Source: Amycolatopsis albispora
GTDB taxonomy: Bacteria > Actinomycetota > Actinomycetes > Mycobacteriales > Pseudonocardiaceae
Assembly (NCBI RefSeq): GCF_003312875.1
Contig: NZ_CP015163.1
Coordinates: 8,432,001-8,496,000 of the forward strand
Direction: 5' to 3'
Length of the DNA: 64,000 nucleotides
Shown here: piece by piece, positions 56,014 through 64,000 of the stretch
Layout: the number at the start of each line of letters is the position of its first letter
How positions within the stretch are numbered: the stretch's first letter is position 1
Notes under the pieces: model-generated
Told to the model about the DNA's origin: nothing
The model's input: the letters and a program-made list of their open reading frames with translations, nothing else
Databases searched by the model: none
Position numbers and translations under genes: made by a program

Positions 56014-59000
56014 ATGAGTTCGACGGCGTCTTCGATCAGCGTGGGCGGGGCCTCCAACCCGTCCGGAGCGGGCACCAGCACCACGCTGGACCGCTCCGAG
56101 CGCGCGAGCCAGCGGCGCTCGGCCAGCCCCGAGCAGATCCGGGACGAGCTCGTCGACGCGGCCGCCGCGCAGGCGCCGGACATCGAGGACCTGATCCGGC
56201 TGTACTACCGGCACACCCCGGCCGAAGAGATCGTCGACGACCAGCCCGCCGACCTGGTCGGCGCGGTGCGGACCCACCTCCAGCTCGCGCAGGAGCGCGT
56301 GCCGGGGCGCCCGGTGGTCCGCCTGCTCAACCCGACCACCGCCGAGGACGGCTGGACCCGGGAAGCCACCGTGGTCCAGCTGGTCACCGACGACATGCCG
56401 TACCTGGTCGACTCCGTGGCCGCCGAGCTGGCGCGCACCGGCGTCCAGGTGCAGCGCATCGTGCACCCGATCGTCGTGGTGACCCGCGAGATCACCGGTG
56501 AGCTGCGCGAGGTGCACGCCAGCGCCGACGTGGCCGAACCGCCCGAGGGCGCGGCCGCGGAATCCTGGATGTACCTGGAGATCGACTGCATCACCGACCC
56601 GCAGCGCGCCCGCGAGCTGGACAACCGGCTGACCTCGGTCCTCGGTGACGTGCGCGAGGTCGTCGAGGACGCCGACAAGATGGCCGAGGCGGCCCTCTCG
56701 CTCGCCGCCGGGCTGGAAAACGAGCCGCCGTCGCTGCCCGCCGACGAGGTCCGCGAGGGCGCGGAACTGCTGCGCTGGCTGGCCGACGGGCACTTCACCT
56801 TCCTCGGCTACCGGCAGTACGAGCTGGTCGAGGCGACCACCGTCGAAGGGGACGAGCCCGCGCTGCGCGCGGTGCTGGCCTCCGGGCTCGGCGTGCTGCG
56901 CCAGGACAGCCTCGCCGCGCGGAGCCTGACCGCCGGACCGGATTCGGCCGCCGCGGCGCTGGAGCCGTCGCTGCTGGTGCTCACCCAGGCCAGCGCGCCC
57001 TCGACCGTGCACCGCCCGATCTACCCCTACTACGTCGGCGTCAAGACCTTCGACGACCGCGGCCGCGTCACCGGCGAGCACCGCTTCCTCGGCATGTTCA
57101 CCACCACCGCGCTGCACGAGAACGTGCTGGACATCCCGGTGGTCGCGAGCCGCGTGCGCGAGGTGATCCACCGCGCCGGGTTCCCGATGGAGTCCTACTC
57201 GGGGCAGCGCATGCTCGAGGTGCTGCAGAACTGGCCGCGCGCGGACCTGTTCTCCGCCGACGTCGACTCGCTGTACGCCACCGCCACCGGCGCGATCACG
57301 CTGGCCGACCGGCGCCGGCTGCGGGTGTTCCTGCGCCGCGACCCGTACGGCCGCTTCTACTCGTGCCTGGTGTTCCTGCCGCGCGACCGGTACAGCACCC
57401 GCTCGCGGGTCGCCATGCAGGAGGTGCTGCTGGAAGAACTCGACGGTACGCACCTCGAGTTCAGCACACGCGTCGGCGAGACGCTGCTGGCCCAGGTGCA
57501 CTTCACCGTGCACACCGAGCCGGGCGCGCGGACCGAGCCGGACACCCTGCGCATCCAGGAACGCCTGAACGACGCCGTGCGCAGCTGGGACGACCTCATG
57601 GTCGAGGCGATCCTGGCCGAGCGCCGCGCGCGCGACAGCGAAGCGGGCCCCGGCGGCGAGGAGTCGGCGGCCGAGCAGGGCCAGCGGTTCGCCTCGGTGT
57701 TCCCCGAGGCCTACAAGGAGGACTACAGCGCCGAGGAGGCGCTGGCCGACCTGCACCGGCTGGCTTCGCTGTCCGGCCCGGACGACCTGGCGATGTCGTT
57801 CTACCTGCCCGCCGACGCCGAGCCGGGGGAGCGGCGGTTCAAGCTGTACCTGCTCGGTGAGGGCGTGACCCTGTCGACCGTGCTGCCGCTGCTGCAGCGC
57901 ATGGGCGTCGAGGTGGTCGACGAGCGGCCGTACGAGCTGAGCCGCGAGGACGGCTCGCGCTCGTGGATCTACGACTTCGGCCTGCGCATGGACCAGCGGG
58001 TGCTCGACGAGATCGGTGACGACAACGTCGAGGACCTGCGCGTGCGCTTCCAGGACGCGTTCGCCGCGGCCTGGAAGGGCGAATGCGAGGTCGACGGCTT
58101 CAACGCGCTGGTGCTGCGTGCCGGGCTGACCTGGCGGCAGGCGGCCGTGCTGCGCGCCTACTCGCGCTACCTGCGCCAGGCGGGCAGCCCGTACTCGCAG
58201 GAGTACATCGAGAACGCCGTGCTCGCGCACACCGACATCGCGACCGCGCTGGTCAGCTTGTTCGAGACGCGGTTCGACCTCGGCCTCGACCCCGAGCAGC
58301 GCGAGCAGGAGGCGGCCGCGAAGGCCGCCGAGATCGCGAACCTGATCGACGACGTGGTCAGCCTGGACGAGGACCGGATCCTGCGCCGCCTGATGGCGGT
58401 GATCGGGGCGACCCTGCGGACGAACTACCACGTCAAGTCGGCCGACGGCGTGCCGCGGCCGTACCTGGCGCTCAAGCTGGACCCGCAGGGCGTGCCGGAC
58501 CTGCCCGAGCCGCGGCCGAAGTTCGAGGTTTTTGTCTACTCGCCGCGGGTCGAGGGCGTGCACCTGCGCTTCGGCTCGGTCGCGCGGGGTGGGCTGCGCT
58601 GGTCCGACCGCCGGGAGGACTTCCGCACCGAGATCCTGGGCCTGGTCAAGGCGCAGGCGGTGAAGAACGCGGTGATCGTGCCCGTCGGCGCGAAGGGCGG
58701 GTTCGTGGTCAAGCGGCCGCCTGCCCCCACCGGTGACGCCGGGATCGACCGCGACGCCCAGCTCAACGAGGGCATCGCCTGCTACCGCATGTTCATCTCG
58801 GGCCTGCTCGACCTGACCGACAACCTCAACGAGGGCCGGACCGTGCCCGCGCCGGACGTGGTGCGCTACGACGGCGACGACAGCTACCTGGTGGTCGCCG
58901 CGGACAAGGGCACCGCGAAGTTCTCCGACATCGCCAACGAGGTGGCCGTCAGCTACGGCTTCTGGCTCGGCGACGCCTTCGCCTCCGGTGGCTCGGTCGG

Positions 59001-61023
59001 CTACGACCACAAGGCCATGGGCATCACCGCGAAGGGCGCGTGGGAGAGCGTCAAGCGGCACTTCCGCGAGCTCGGCGTGGACACCCAGAGCGAGGAGTTC
59101 ACCGTCGTCGGCATCGGCGACATGGCCGGGGACGTGTTCGGCAACGGCATGCTGCTCTCCGAGCACATCCGGCTGGTGGCCGCGTTCAACCACCTGCACA
59201 TCTTCCTGGACCCGAACCCGGACGCGGCCGCGTCCTACGCCGAGCGGCGCCGCCTGTTCGACCTGCCGCGGTCCTCGTGGGAGGACTACGACCGGTCGCT
59301 GATCAGCGAGGGCGGCGGGGTCTACTCGCGGGCCGCGAAGACCATTCCGATCACCCCGCAGGTGCGTGAGGCGCTCGGCCTGCCGGAGGACGTGCAGAAG
59401 CTGGCCCCGGCCGACCTGATGCGCGCGATCCTGCTCGCCCCGGTGGACCTGCTGTGGAACGGCGGCATCGGCACCTACGTCAAGGCCGAGAGCGAGTCGC
59501 ACGCCGACGCCGGGGACAAGGCCAACGACGCGCTGCGCGTCAACGGCGCGGACCTCCGGGTCAAGGTTGTTGGTGAAGGCGGCAACCTGGGGCTGACCCA
59601 GCTCGGCCGGATCGAGTTCGCCAGGGCCGGCGGCAAGATCAACACCGACGCGCTGGACAACTCGGCCGGCGTGGACTGCTCCGACCACGAAGTGAACATC
59701 AAGATCCTGCTCGACCAGCAGGTCGCCGCCGGCGCGCTGGACCGCGAGCAGCGCAACCAGCTGCTGCTGGAGATGACCGACGAGGTCGGTGAGCTGGTGC
59801 TCGCGGACAACTACCGGCAGAACGCGGTGCTCGGCGTCAGCCGGGCCCACCGGGCGCCGATGGTGTCGGTGCACGCCAGGCTGATCGCCGACCTGGAGGC
59901 CGACGGCAAGCTCGACCGCAAGCTGGAGGCGCTGCCCAGCCCGGCCGAGTTCAAGCAGCTGGAGAAGGAGGGCAAGGGCCTCACCTCGCCCGAGCTGGCC
60001 ACCGTGCTCGCGCACGTGAAGCTGGACCTCAAGGACGAGCTGCTGGCCAGCGAGCTGCCGGACAACGAGGTGTTCGCGCGCCGGTTGCCCGACTACTTCC
60101 CGAAGCCGCTGCGCGAGCGGTTCGGCGACGCGATCGCCGACCACCCGCTGCACCGCCAGATCGTCACCACGCTGCTGGTCAACGAGGTGGTGGACGGGGC
60201 GGGGCTGTCGTACGCCTTCCGGCTCAACGAGGAGATGAACGCGACCGCGACCGACGCCGTGCGTGCCTACGCGGTGGTCACCTCGGTGTACGACCTGCCG
60301 TCGCTGTGGCGGGAGATCGACGCGCTCGACAACCTGGTGCCGTCGGACATCGCCGACGAGATGATGCTGGAGACGCGCCGTCTGCTCGACCGGGCCGCGC
60401 GCTGGTTCCTGACCAACCGCCCGCAGCCGCTGGCCGTCGGCGCGGAGATCAACCGCTTTGGCGAGACGGTGGCCCAGCTGGCCACCCAGGTCGGCGGTTT
60501 CCTGCGCGGACGCGAGGCGGAGTCGGTCCGCGAGTACGTCGAGCGGCTCATGTCGCACGGTGTGCCGGAGGCGGTGGCCAGGCGGGTCGGCGTGCTGCTG
60601 CACACCTACGGCCTGCTGGACGTCACCGAGGTCGCCGAGCTGGCCGAGCAGGAGGTCGGCATCGACGTCGAGCGCAGCCCGGCGGAGACCGCGGAGCTGT
60701 ACTACGCGCTGTCCGAGCACCTCAACGTGGACAAGATGCTCACCTCGATCAGCGCGCTGGAGCGGGGCAACCGCTGGCACGCGCTGGCGCGGCTGGCGCT
60801 GCGGGACGACCTGTACGCGTCGCTGCGGGCGATCACCCTGGACGCGCTGCGGCACAGCGACTCCGACGACACCGCCGACCAGAAGATCGAGCAGTGGGAG
60901 CACACCAACGCCTCGCGGCTGGCGCGGGCGCGGGTGTCGCTGGACGAGATCCAGCGCTCCGGCAGGCTCGACCTGGCGACGCTTTCGGTGGCCGCGCGGC
61001 AGATGCGGAGCACGGTCCGCTGA
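56014..61023 (+). CDS. NAD-specific glutamate dehydrogenase, large (about 180 kDa) type
   Basis: 1669 residues from the ATG at 56014 with GGGAG upstream; the frame runs on to 55903 without support. It has the layout of the large NAD-GDH: long N-terminal ACT-containing region (DDMPYLVDSVAAELARTGVQV), then the catalytic domain with GGLRWSDRREDFRTE, PVGAKGGFVVK (substrate Lys near 890), VAADKGTAKFSD, GGSVGYDHKAMGITAKGAW and the NAD-binding GIGDMAGDVFGNGML, and a C-terminal helical region. It deaminates L-glutamate to 2-oxoglutarate and ammonium with NAD+, a catabolic route. It is the first gene of an operon with the thioesterase and a hypothetical gene. Confidence 0.96.
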   Translation: MSSTASSISVGGASNPSGAGTSTTLDRSERASQRRSASPEQIRDELVDAAAAQAPDIEDLIRLYYRHTPAEEIVDDQPADLVGAVRTHLQLAQERVPGRPVVRLLNPTTAEDGWTREATVVQLVTDDMPYLVDSVAAELARTGVQVQRIVHPIVVVTREITGELREVHASADVAEPPEGAAAESWMYLEIDCITDPQRARELDNRLTSVLGDVREVVEDADKMAEAALSLAAGLENEPPSLPADEVREGAELLRWLADGHFTFLGYRQYELVEATTVEGDEPALRAVLASGLGVLRQDSLAARSLTAGPDSAAAALEPSLLVLTQASAPSTVHRPIYPYYVGVKTFDDRGRVTGEHRFLGMFTTTALHENVLDIPVVASRVREVIHRAGFPMESYSGQRMLEVLQNWPRADLFSADVDSLYATATGAITLADRRRLRVFLRRDPYGRFYSCLVFLPRDRYSTRSRVAMQEVLLEELDGTHLEFSTRVGETLLAQVHFTVHTEPGARTEPDTLRIQERLNDAVRSWDDLMVEAILAERRARDSEAGPGGEESAAEQGQRFASVFPEAYKEDYSAEEALADLHRLASLSGPDDLAMSFYLPADAEPGERRFKLYLLGEGVTLSTVLPLLQRMGVEVVDERPYELSREDGSRSWIYDFGLRMDQRVLDEIGDDNVEDLRVRFQDAFAAAWKGECEVDGFNALVLRAGLTWRQAAVLRAYSRYLRQAGSPYSQEYIENAVLAHTDIATALVSLFETRFDLGLDPEQREQEAAAKAAEIANLIDDVVSLDEDRILRRLMAVIGATLRTNYHVKSADGVPRPYLALKLDPQGVPDLPEPRPKFEVFVYSPRVEGVHLRFGSVARGGLRWSDRREDFRTEILGLVKAQAVKNAVIVPVGAKGGFVVKRPPAPTGDAGIDRDAQLNEGIACYRMFISGLLDLTDNLNEGRTVPAPDVVRYDGDDSYLVVAADKGTAKFSDIANEVAVSYGFWLGDAFASGGSVGYDHKAMGITAKGAWESVKRHFRELGVDTQSEEFTVVGIGDMAGDVFGNGMLLSEHIRLVAAFNHLHIFLDPNPDAAASYAERRRLFDLPRSSWEDYDRSLISEGGGVYSRAAKTIPITPQVREALGLPEDVQKLAPADLMRAILLAPVDLLWNGGIGTYVKAESESHADAGDKANDALRVNGADLRVKVVGEGGNLGLTQLGRIEFARAGGKINTDALDNSAGVDCSDHEVNIKILLDQQVAAGALDREQRNQLLLEMTDEVGELVLADNYRQNAVLGVSRAHRAPMVSVHARLIADLEADGKLDRKLEALPSPAEFKQLEKEGKGLTSPELATVLAHVKLDLKDELLASELPDNEVFARRLPDYFPKPLRERFGDAIADHPLHRQIVTTLLVNEVVDGAGLSYAFRLNEEMNATATDAVRAYAVVTSVYDLPSLWREIDALDNLVPSDIADEMMLETRRLLDRAARWFLTNRPQPLAVGAEINRFGETVAQLATQVGGFLRGREAESVREYVERLMSHGVPEAVARRVGVLLHTYGLLDVTEVAELAEQEVGIDVERSPAETAELYYALSEHLNVDKMLTSISALERGNRWHALARLALRDDLYASLRAITLDALRHSDSDDTADQKIEQWEHTNASRLARARVSLDEIQRSGRLDLATLSVAARQMRSTVR

Positions 61024-61448
61024 TGGCTCATCGCGCGCTGGTCCGGCCGCGCTGGTCGGACATGGACGTCTACGGCCACGTCAACCACGCCAACATGGTC
61101 ACGCTGCTGGAAGAGGCCAGGGTGCCGCTGCTGTTCGGCGAGTCGGCCGCGGCCGGGCTGACCGAGCTGGCCAAGGGCATCGTGGTGGTCCGGCTGCAGG
61201 TCGACTACCGGGCGCCGGTGGTGGCACGCAACACCGACGTGCTGGTGGAGATGTCGCTGACCGAGCTGCGGTACTCCTATTTCACCATCGGCTACCGGGT
61301 GCACGCCGGGCCGGACGAGGCGGACAAGGTGGCCGTGACCGCCGAGACCAAGCTCGCGCCCTACGATGTGACCACCGAGCGCCCGCGCCGGCTCACCGAG
61401 GACGAGCGCGATTTCCTGCGGCGCGGATTAGGGGAGTCGGATGCCTGA
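61023..61448 (+). CDS. Hot-dog-fold acyl-CoA thioesterase (YbgC/4HBT-like)
   Basis: 141 residues. The ATG overlaps the GDH stop by one base (TGATG). The active-site block is RWSDMDVYGHVNHANMVTLLEEAR with the conserved Asp (DMD) and the HVNHANM helix of the 4HBT family. It hydrolyses acyl-CoA thioesters; the chain-length specificity is not visible. Coupling to GDH and to the following gene suggests co-regulated acyl/amino acid catabolism, but the link is unexplained. Confidence 0.9.
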   Translation: MAHRALVRPRWSDMDVYGHVNHANMVTLLEEARVPLLFGESAAAGLTELAKGIVVVRLQVDYRAPVVARNTDVLVEMSLTELRYSYFTIGYRVHAGPDEADKVAVTAETKLAPYDVTTERPRRLTEDERDFLRRGLGESDA

Positions 61449-62085
61449 ACTGCGGATCGCCGATCCCGCGGACCGCGAGACGCTCGGCGCGTTCGTCGCG
61501 CGGGCGGTCCGGCTGGACGGCCAGGTGGCGGTGCGCCTGCGCAACCGCGCGCCGGGGATCGTCGAGGCCTGGGTGGCCACGCCGTTCGACGTGCTGGCGA
61601 CCAGGGCGGTGGCCGGGGAGATCAGCCCGTCGGACGTGACCGTGTCCGGGTCCGAGCTGCTGGCCGCGCTGACCGTGGCCGGTGGTGAGCGGATGGACCC
61701 GGGCCCGTCGCGGGACCTGCTGTGGCATTCGGAGCTGCCCGCGGCGGGGCGGTGGCAGCCGGTGGACGACCTGCCGGTCGGCGTGGTCGCCGATCTCGCC
61801 GACCGCGGCGTGTCGCTGGCCAGGGAGAACGCCGGGCCGCACGGCAACCCGCCCGCTTCGCTGATGGACCAGGCGGTGCTCACCGTCAGCGGGGGCGAGC
61901 TGGAGGTCAAGGTCCAGATGCGCTGCCTGTTCGCGTTGTCCGGCATGGGCTTCCTGGACTCGTCGATCACCGACGACGTGGTGCGCGTGACGGCGACCGA
62001 CTCGTGGCTGCGGATGGACGCGCGGTACGGCGCGATCGTGCGGCGGCGGCACGCGCTGCTGCCGTTGCTGTTCGGCGCGCACTGA
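61441..62085 (+). CDS. Conserved actinobacterial hypothetical protein
   Basis: 214 residues; the ATG lies 8 bp inside the thioesterase gene. Mixed alpha/beta with no signal peptide or membrane segment. Regions that look conserved are VAVRLRNRAPGIVEAWVATPFDVLATRAV and the C-terminal MRCLFALSGMGFLDSS. I know it only as a protein regularly found downstream of the GDH-thioesterase pair. No function can be assigned. A clear terminator follows. Confidence 0.85.
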   Translation: MPELRIADPADRETLGAFVARAVRLDGQVAVRLRNRAPGIVEAWVATPFDVLATRAVAGEISPSDVTVSGSELLAALTVAGGERMDPGPSRDLLWHSELPAAGRWQPVDDLPVGVVADLADRGVSLARENAGPHGNPPASLMDQAVLTVSGGELEVKVQMRCLFALSGMGFLDSSITDDVVRVTATDSWLRMDARYGAIVRRRHALLPLLFGAH

Positions 62086-62103
62086 GCTTCTTACGAGGGT
62101 GTT

Positions 62104-62140
62104 ACCAGGGCCGTTCCGGTGGATCCGGGGCGGCCCTGGT
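62104..62140 (+). terminator. Terminator hairpin after the GDH operon
   Basis: ACCAGGGCCG (62104-62113) and CGGCCCTGGT (62131-62140) pair perfectly around a 17-base loop, 18 bp after the stop codon, followed by a T-containing stretch (GTCATCGTAG). Confidence 0.75.
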
Positions 62141-62154
62141 GTCATCGTAGTGGC

Positions 62155-62439
62155 ATGACCGAGCGCGAGAAGCCCGCTGAACCGGATCCCACCAGGGAGT
62201 TCCTCGACGGCGTGCGCGCCGAGGAGACCCCGTGGCGGACGGAGCGTCCCGCCGAGCAGGAGCGCCCGGAGCCGGCGATCGAGAAGCCGTCGCGCTGGCG
62301 CCGTGCCGCGCCCTACCTGCAGGCGGGCGCGGCGGCGGGCTGGATCGCCAGTGCGGCGCTGTCCGACAACGACGATTACGAGGACGGCTACGACGCCGGG
62401 TTCGAGGCGGGCGCCGGCGGCGAGAGCTACGGGAGCTGA
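62155..62439 (+). CDS. Small acidic hypothetical protein
   Basis: 94 residues from the ATG at 62155. An acidic N-terminus rich in Glu/Pro (PAEPDPTREFLDGVRAEETP), a basic patch PSRWRRAAPYLQ, a short hydrophobic stretch AGAAAGWIASAAL and an acidic tail DNDDYEDGYDAGFEAGAGG. It may associate with a membrane or partner through the hydrophobic stretch. It overlaps the convergent DUF305 gene by 13 bp. No family recognised. Confidence 0.65.
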   Translation: MTEREKPAEPDPTREFLDGVRAEETPWRTERPAEQERPEPAIEKPSRWRRAAPYLQAGAAAGWIASAALSDNDDYEDGYDAGFEAGAGGESYGS

Positions 62440-63116
62440 ACCGCGCGCATCCGCTCGATCTCGGCGGTCTGCCCGGTGATCACTTCCTGCGCCATCTCCT
62501 GCGCGCGGTCGTTGAGCCCGCCGGCGAGCTGCTGCTCGGCCATGGTCAGCGCGCCCTCGTGGTGCCGGATCATCAGGTCCAGGAACAGGCGGTCGAAGTC
62601 GGTGCCCTTGGCCGCGCGCAGCTGGTCGAGCTGCTCGGGCGTGGCCATGCCCGGCATCGTCGCGTGATCGTGACCCCCGTGTCCGCCGTGCCCAGCGTGT
62701 CCACTGTGGCTGGTGGGGTCTTCTTCGGGCGGGACCGGCTTGCCGTGCTGGGTGAGCCACGCGGTCATCTGGTCGATCTCGGCGCCCTGCGCGGCGTCGA
62801 TCCGGCTCGCGATGCCCCGCACCAGCTCGTTGCTCGCCCGCTCGGCGACCAGATCGGTCATCACGATCGCCTGCCGGTGGTGCGGGATCATGTTCGTGAC
62901 GTAGTTGACGTCGACTTCGCTGAGCGTCACTTCCTGTTGATGCCCGCCCGCTTCGCCCGGCGGGACCGCGGTGGCGCTTTCGCCCGGCTTGCCCGGGACC
63001 AGCACGCCCACCGAGGGCTGTGCAGCCTCTGGAGGCGGGACCGGCTCGTTCGAGCATCCCGCCAGCAGCGCGCAGGCGAGCCCCGCGGCGACCGCGGCGG
63101 TCACTGTTCGTGTCAT
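62427..63116 (-). CDS. DUF305 lipoprotein, His-rich
   Basis: 229 residues from the ATG at 63116; the frame reaches 63152 but the signal peptide begins here. The lipobox is LLAGC. Two DUF305-type ferritin-like helical repeats carry MIPHHRQAIVM and MIRHHEGALTMAE. Between them lies a His/Met-rich loop (SHSGHAGHGGHGGHDHATM) well suited to bind copper or other metals. It is anchored on the outer face of the membrane. DUF305 proteins are often linked to copper homeostasis, which is inferred here. Confidence 0.92.
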   Translation of the reverse strand: MTRTVTAAVAAGLACALLAGCSNEPVPPPEAAQPSVGVLVPGKPGESATAVPPGEAGGHQQEVTLSEVDVNYVTNMIPHHRQAIVMTDLVAERASNELVRGIASRIDAAQGAEIDQMTAWLTQHGKPVPPEEDPTSHSGHAGHGGHGGHDHATMPGMATPEQLDQLRAAKGTDFDRLFLDLMIRHHEGALTMAEQQLAGGLNDRAQEMAQEVITGQTAEIERMRAVQLP

Positions 63117-63196
63117 GTCGCCAGCGAACCGCCTCGGCGGCCGGTTCGTCAATCCTCCCAGGAACCGGACCCCTTCTTAAGTAGCTATCGACCATC

Positions 63197-63210
63197 TGTC
63201 CGAAAGGACA
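63197..63210. promoter_or_regulatory. Inverted repeat TGTCC-GAAA-GGACA with adjacent TAATCT
   Basis: A perfect 5-bp inverted repeat lies immediately before TAATCT (63211-63216), a plausible -10 hexamer for the LVIVD-protein gene that starts at 63247. It also lies between divergent genes, so it may serve either. Confidence 0.45.
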
Positions 63211-63246
63211 TAATCTGCTCCGACCAGTGAAAGATTGGGGGCTCGT

Positions 63247-64000
63247 GTGGTGAACAGGATTTTCCGGACCCACCGCCTTTCCCGTGTGTTCGTGGCAGCC
63301 GCCGGTGCGGCAGGTCTCGCGCTGTCCGGGCTCGCCGGCGTCCCGGGCGCGGTCGCCCAGAGCGGGATCCCGCCGGTGGACCAGATCGTGCACAGCCCGA
63401 ACATCCGGCAGATCGCCAACATCCCGAAGCAGGCGCCGTTCAACACGACGAACGCGCTCGGCACCGACATCGCGTTCACCGGCGACCACGCGATCGTCGG
63501 CAACTACGACGGCTTCGTCATCTACGACATCAAGCAGCCGTCGAAGCCGGAGATCGTCAGCCAGGTGCTCTGCCCCGGCTCGCAGAACGACGTCTCGGTC
63601 TCCGGGAACCTGCTGTTCCTGTCCACCGACTCCTCACGCAGCGACAACTCCTGCCAGAGCGCCCCGCTGCCCGCTTCGAACAAGGGTGCGTGGGAGGGCA
63701 TCAAGGTCTTCGACATCTCGGACCTGAAGAACCCGAAGTACGTCTCCGCGGTGGAGACCGACTGCGGTTCGCACACCCACACGCTGGTGCCGGACGAGAA
63801 GACCGACTCCACGCTGCTCTACGTCTCGTCGTACGCGCCGGCCGCGAACCTGCCGGACTGCCAGCCGCCGCACGACAAGATCTCCATCGTCAAGGTGCCG
63901 AACCAGGCCCCGCAGGACGCCGCGCTGATCGCCACCCCGGTGCTCTTCCCGGACGGCGGCAACCCCGGCGGCGACAACCCGGACGGCACGCGCCGCTCGG
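63247..64000 (+). CDS. Secreted LVIVD-repeat protein (3' end outside window)
   Basis: About 251 residues are visible from GTG at 63247 (a second GTG follows immediately), preceded by GGGGG. The frame stays open to the end of the window. A signal peptide (FVAAAGAAGLALSGLAGVPGAVAQ) precedes a beta-propeller-like region with repeated strands: TDIAFTGDHAIVGNYDGFVIYDI, NDVSVSGNLLFLSTD, GIKVFDISDLKNPKYVSAV and HTHTLVPDE. These are the LVIVD repeats of secreted beta-propeller proteins. Cysteines in pairs suggest disulfides. Function unknown; it is divergent from the DUF305 lipoprotein. Confidence 0.85.
   Translation, partial: MVNRIFRTHRLSRVFVAAAGAAGLALSGLAGVPGAVAQSGIPPVDQIVHSPNIRQIANIPKQAPFNTTNALGTDIAFTGDHAIVGNYDGFVIYDIKQPSKPEIVSQVLCPGSQNDVSVSGNLLFLSTDSSRSDNSCQSAPLPASNKGAWEGIKVFDISDLKNPKYVSAVETDCGSHTHTLVPDEKTDSTLLYVSSYAPAANLPDCQPPHDKISIVKVPNQAPQDAALIATPVLFPDGGNPGGDNPDGTRRS

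Overview
The window is high-GC (roughly 70 % by eye) DNA from an actinobacterium. The GC-rich third codon positions, the many GTG/TTG starts, a large NAD-glutamate dehydrogenase, an EttA ABC-F protein, many small one-component regulators and a multimodular NRPS suggest a Pseudonocardiales-type genome such as Amycolatopsis. The genus is an inference.

Region 1 (1-22165) is the right-hand part of a nonribosomal peptide cluster whose left end lies outside the window. Two NRPS genes overlap by 8 bp and carry five modules: (C)-A-T-E, C-A-T, C-A-T-E | C-A-T-E, C-A-NMT-T-TE. The first three A domains share one hand-read specificity code that resembles the cysteine code but differs at two positions. 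The last two look serine-like, and the final module N-methylates its residue. Nine bases later comes a CxxC flavoprotein of the thioredoxin-reductase-like family that contains the dithiol oxidases GliT, HlmI and DepH. Together they suggest an uncharacterised small peptide with a possible disulfide. A convergent operon with a METTL7-like methyltransferase and a GT1 glycosyltransferase (22166-23973) may tailor the product or mark the cluster edge.

Region 2 (24000-31000) is accessory. It holds an SRPBCC/ArsR pair behind a clear operator-promoter, an XRE regulator with a small zinc-ribbon protein, a Gpi18-like mannosyltransferase, a GNAT enzyme, two secreted proteins (one an alpha-carbonic anhydrase), and two long perfect palindromes between convergent genes.

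Region 3 (30800-48200) is a series of small regulator-target units: MarR/DHA2 exporter, LysR/EamA exporter, PadR with membrane partners, and MerR/serine hydrolase. It also has an NmrA-type oxidoreductase, a MetE-like enzyme, a secreted S1 protease, an OafA-like acyltransferase, a VanY-like peptidase, a class A beta-lactamase lipoprotein, tRNA-Arg(TCT), a secreted I36-type inhibitor, a second MFS protein and a histidine phosphatase. The only stretch over 300 bases without a gene (45087-45718) contains an elaborate nested hairpin and a terminator.

Region 4 (48267-64000) looks more like core genome: a CopD-CtaG fusion, an SSB paralogue preceded by two DnaA-box-like sites, ettA, a TPR protein with a very long tyrosine-containing tandem repeat, the NAD-glutamate dehydrogenase with a coupled thioesterase and a conserved hypothetical, a DUF305 lipoprotein and the start of a secreted LVIVD-repeat protein. 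No CRISPR array, insertion sequence or prophage was recognised.
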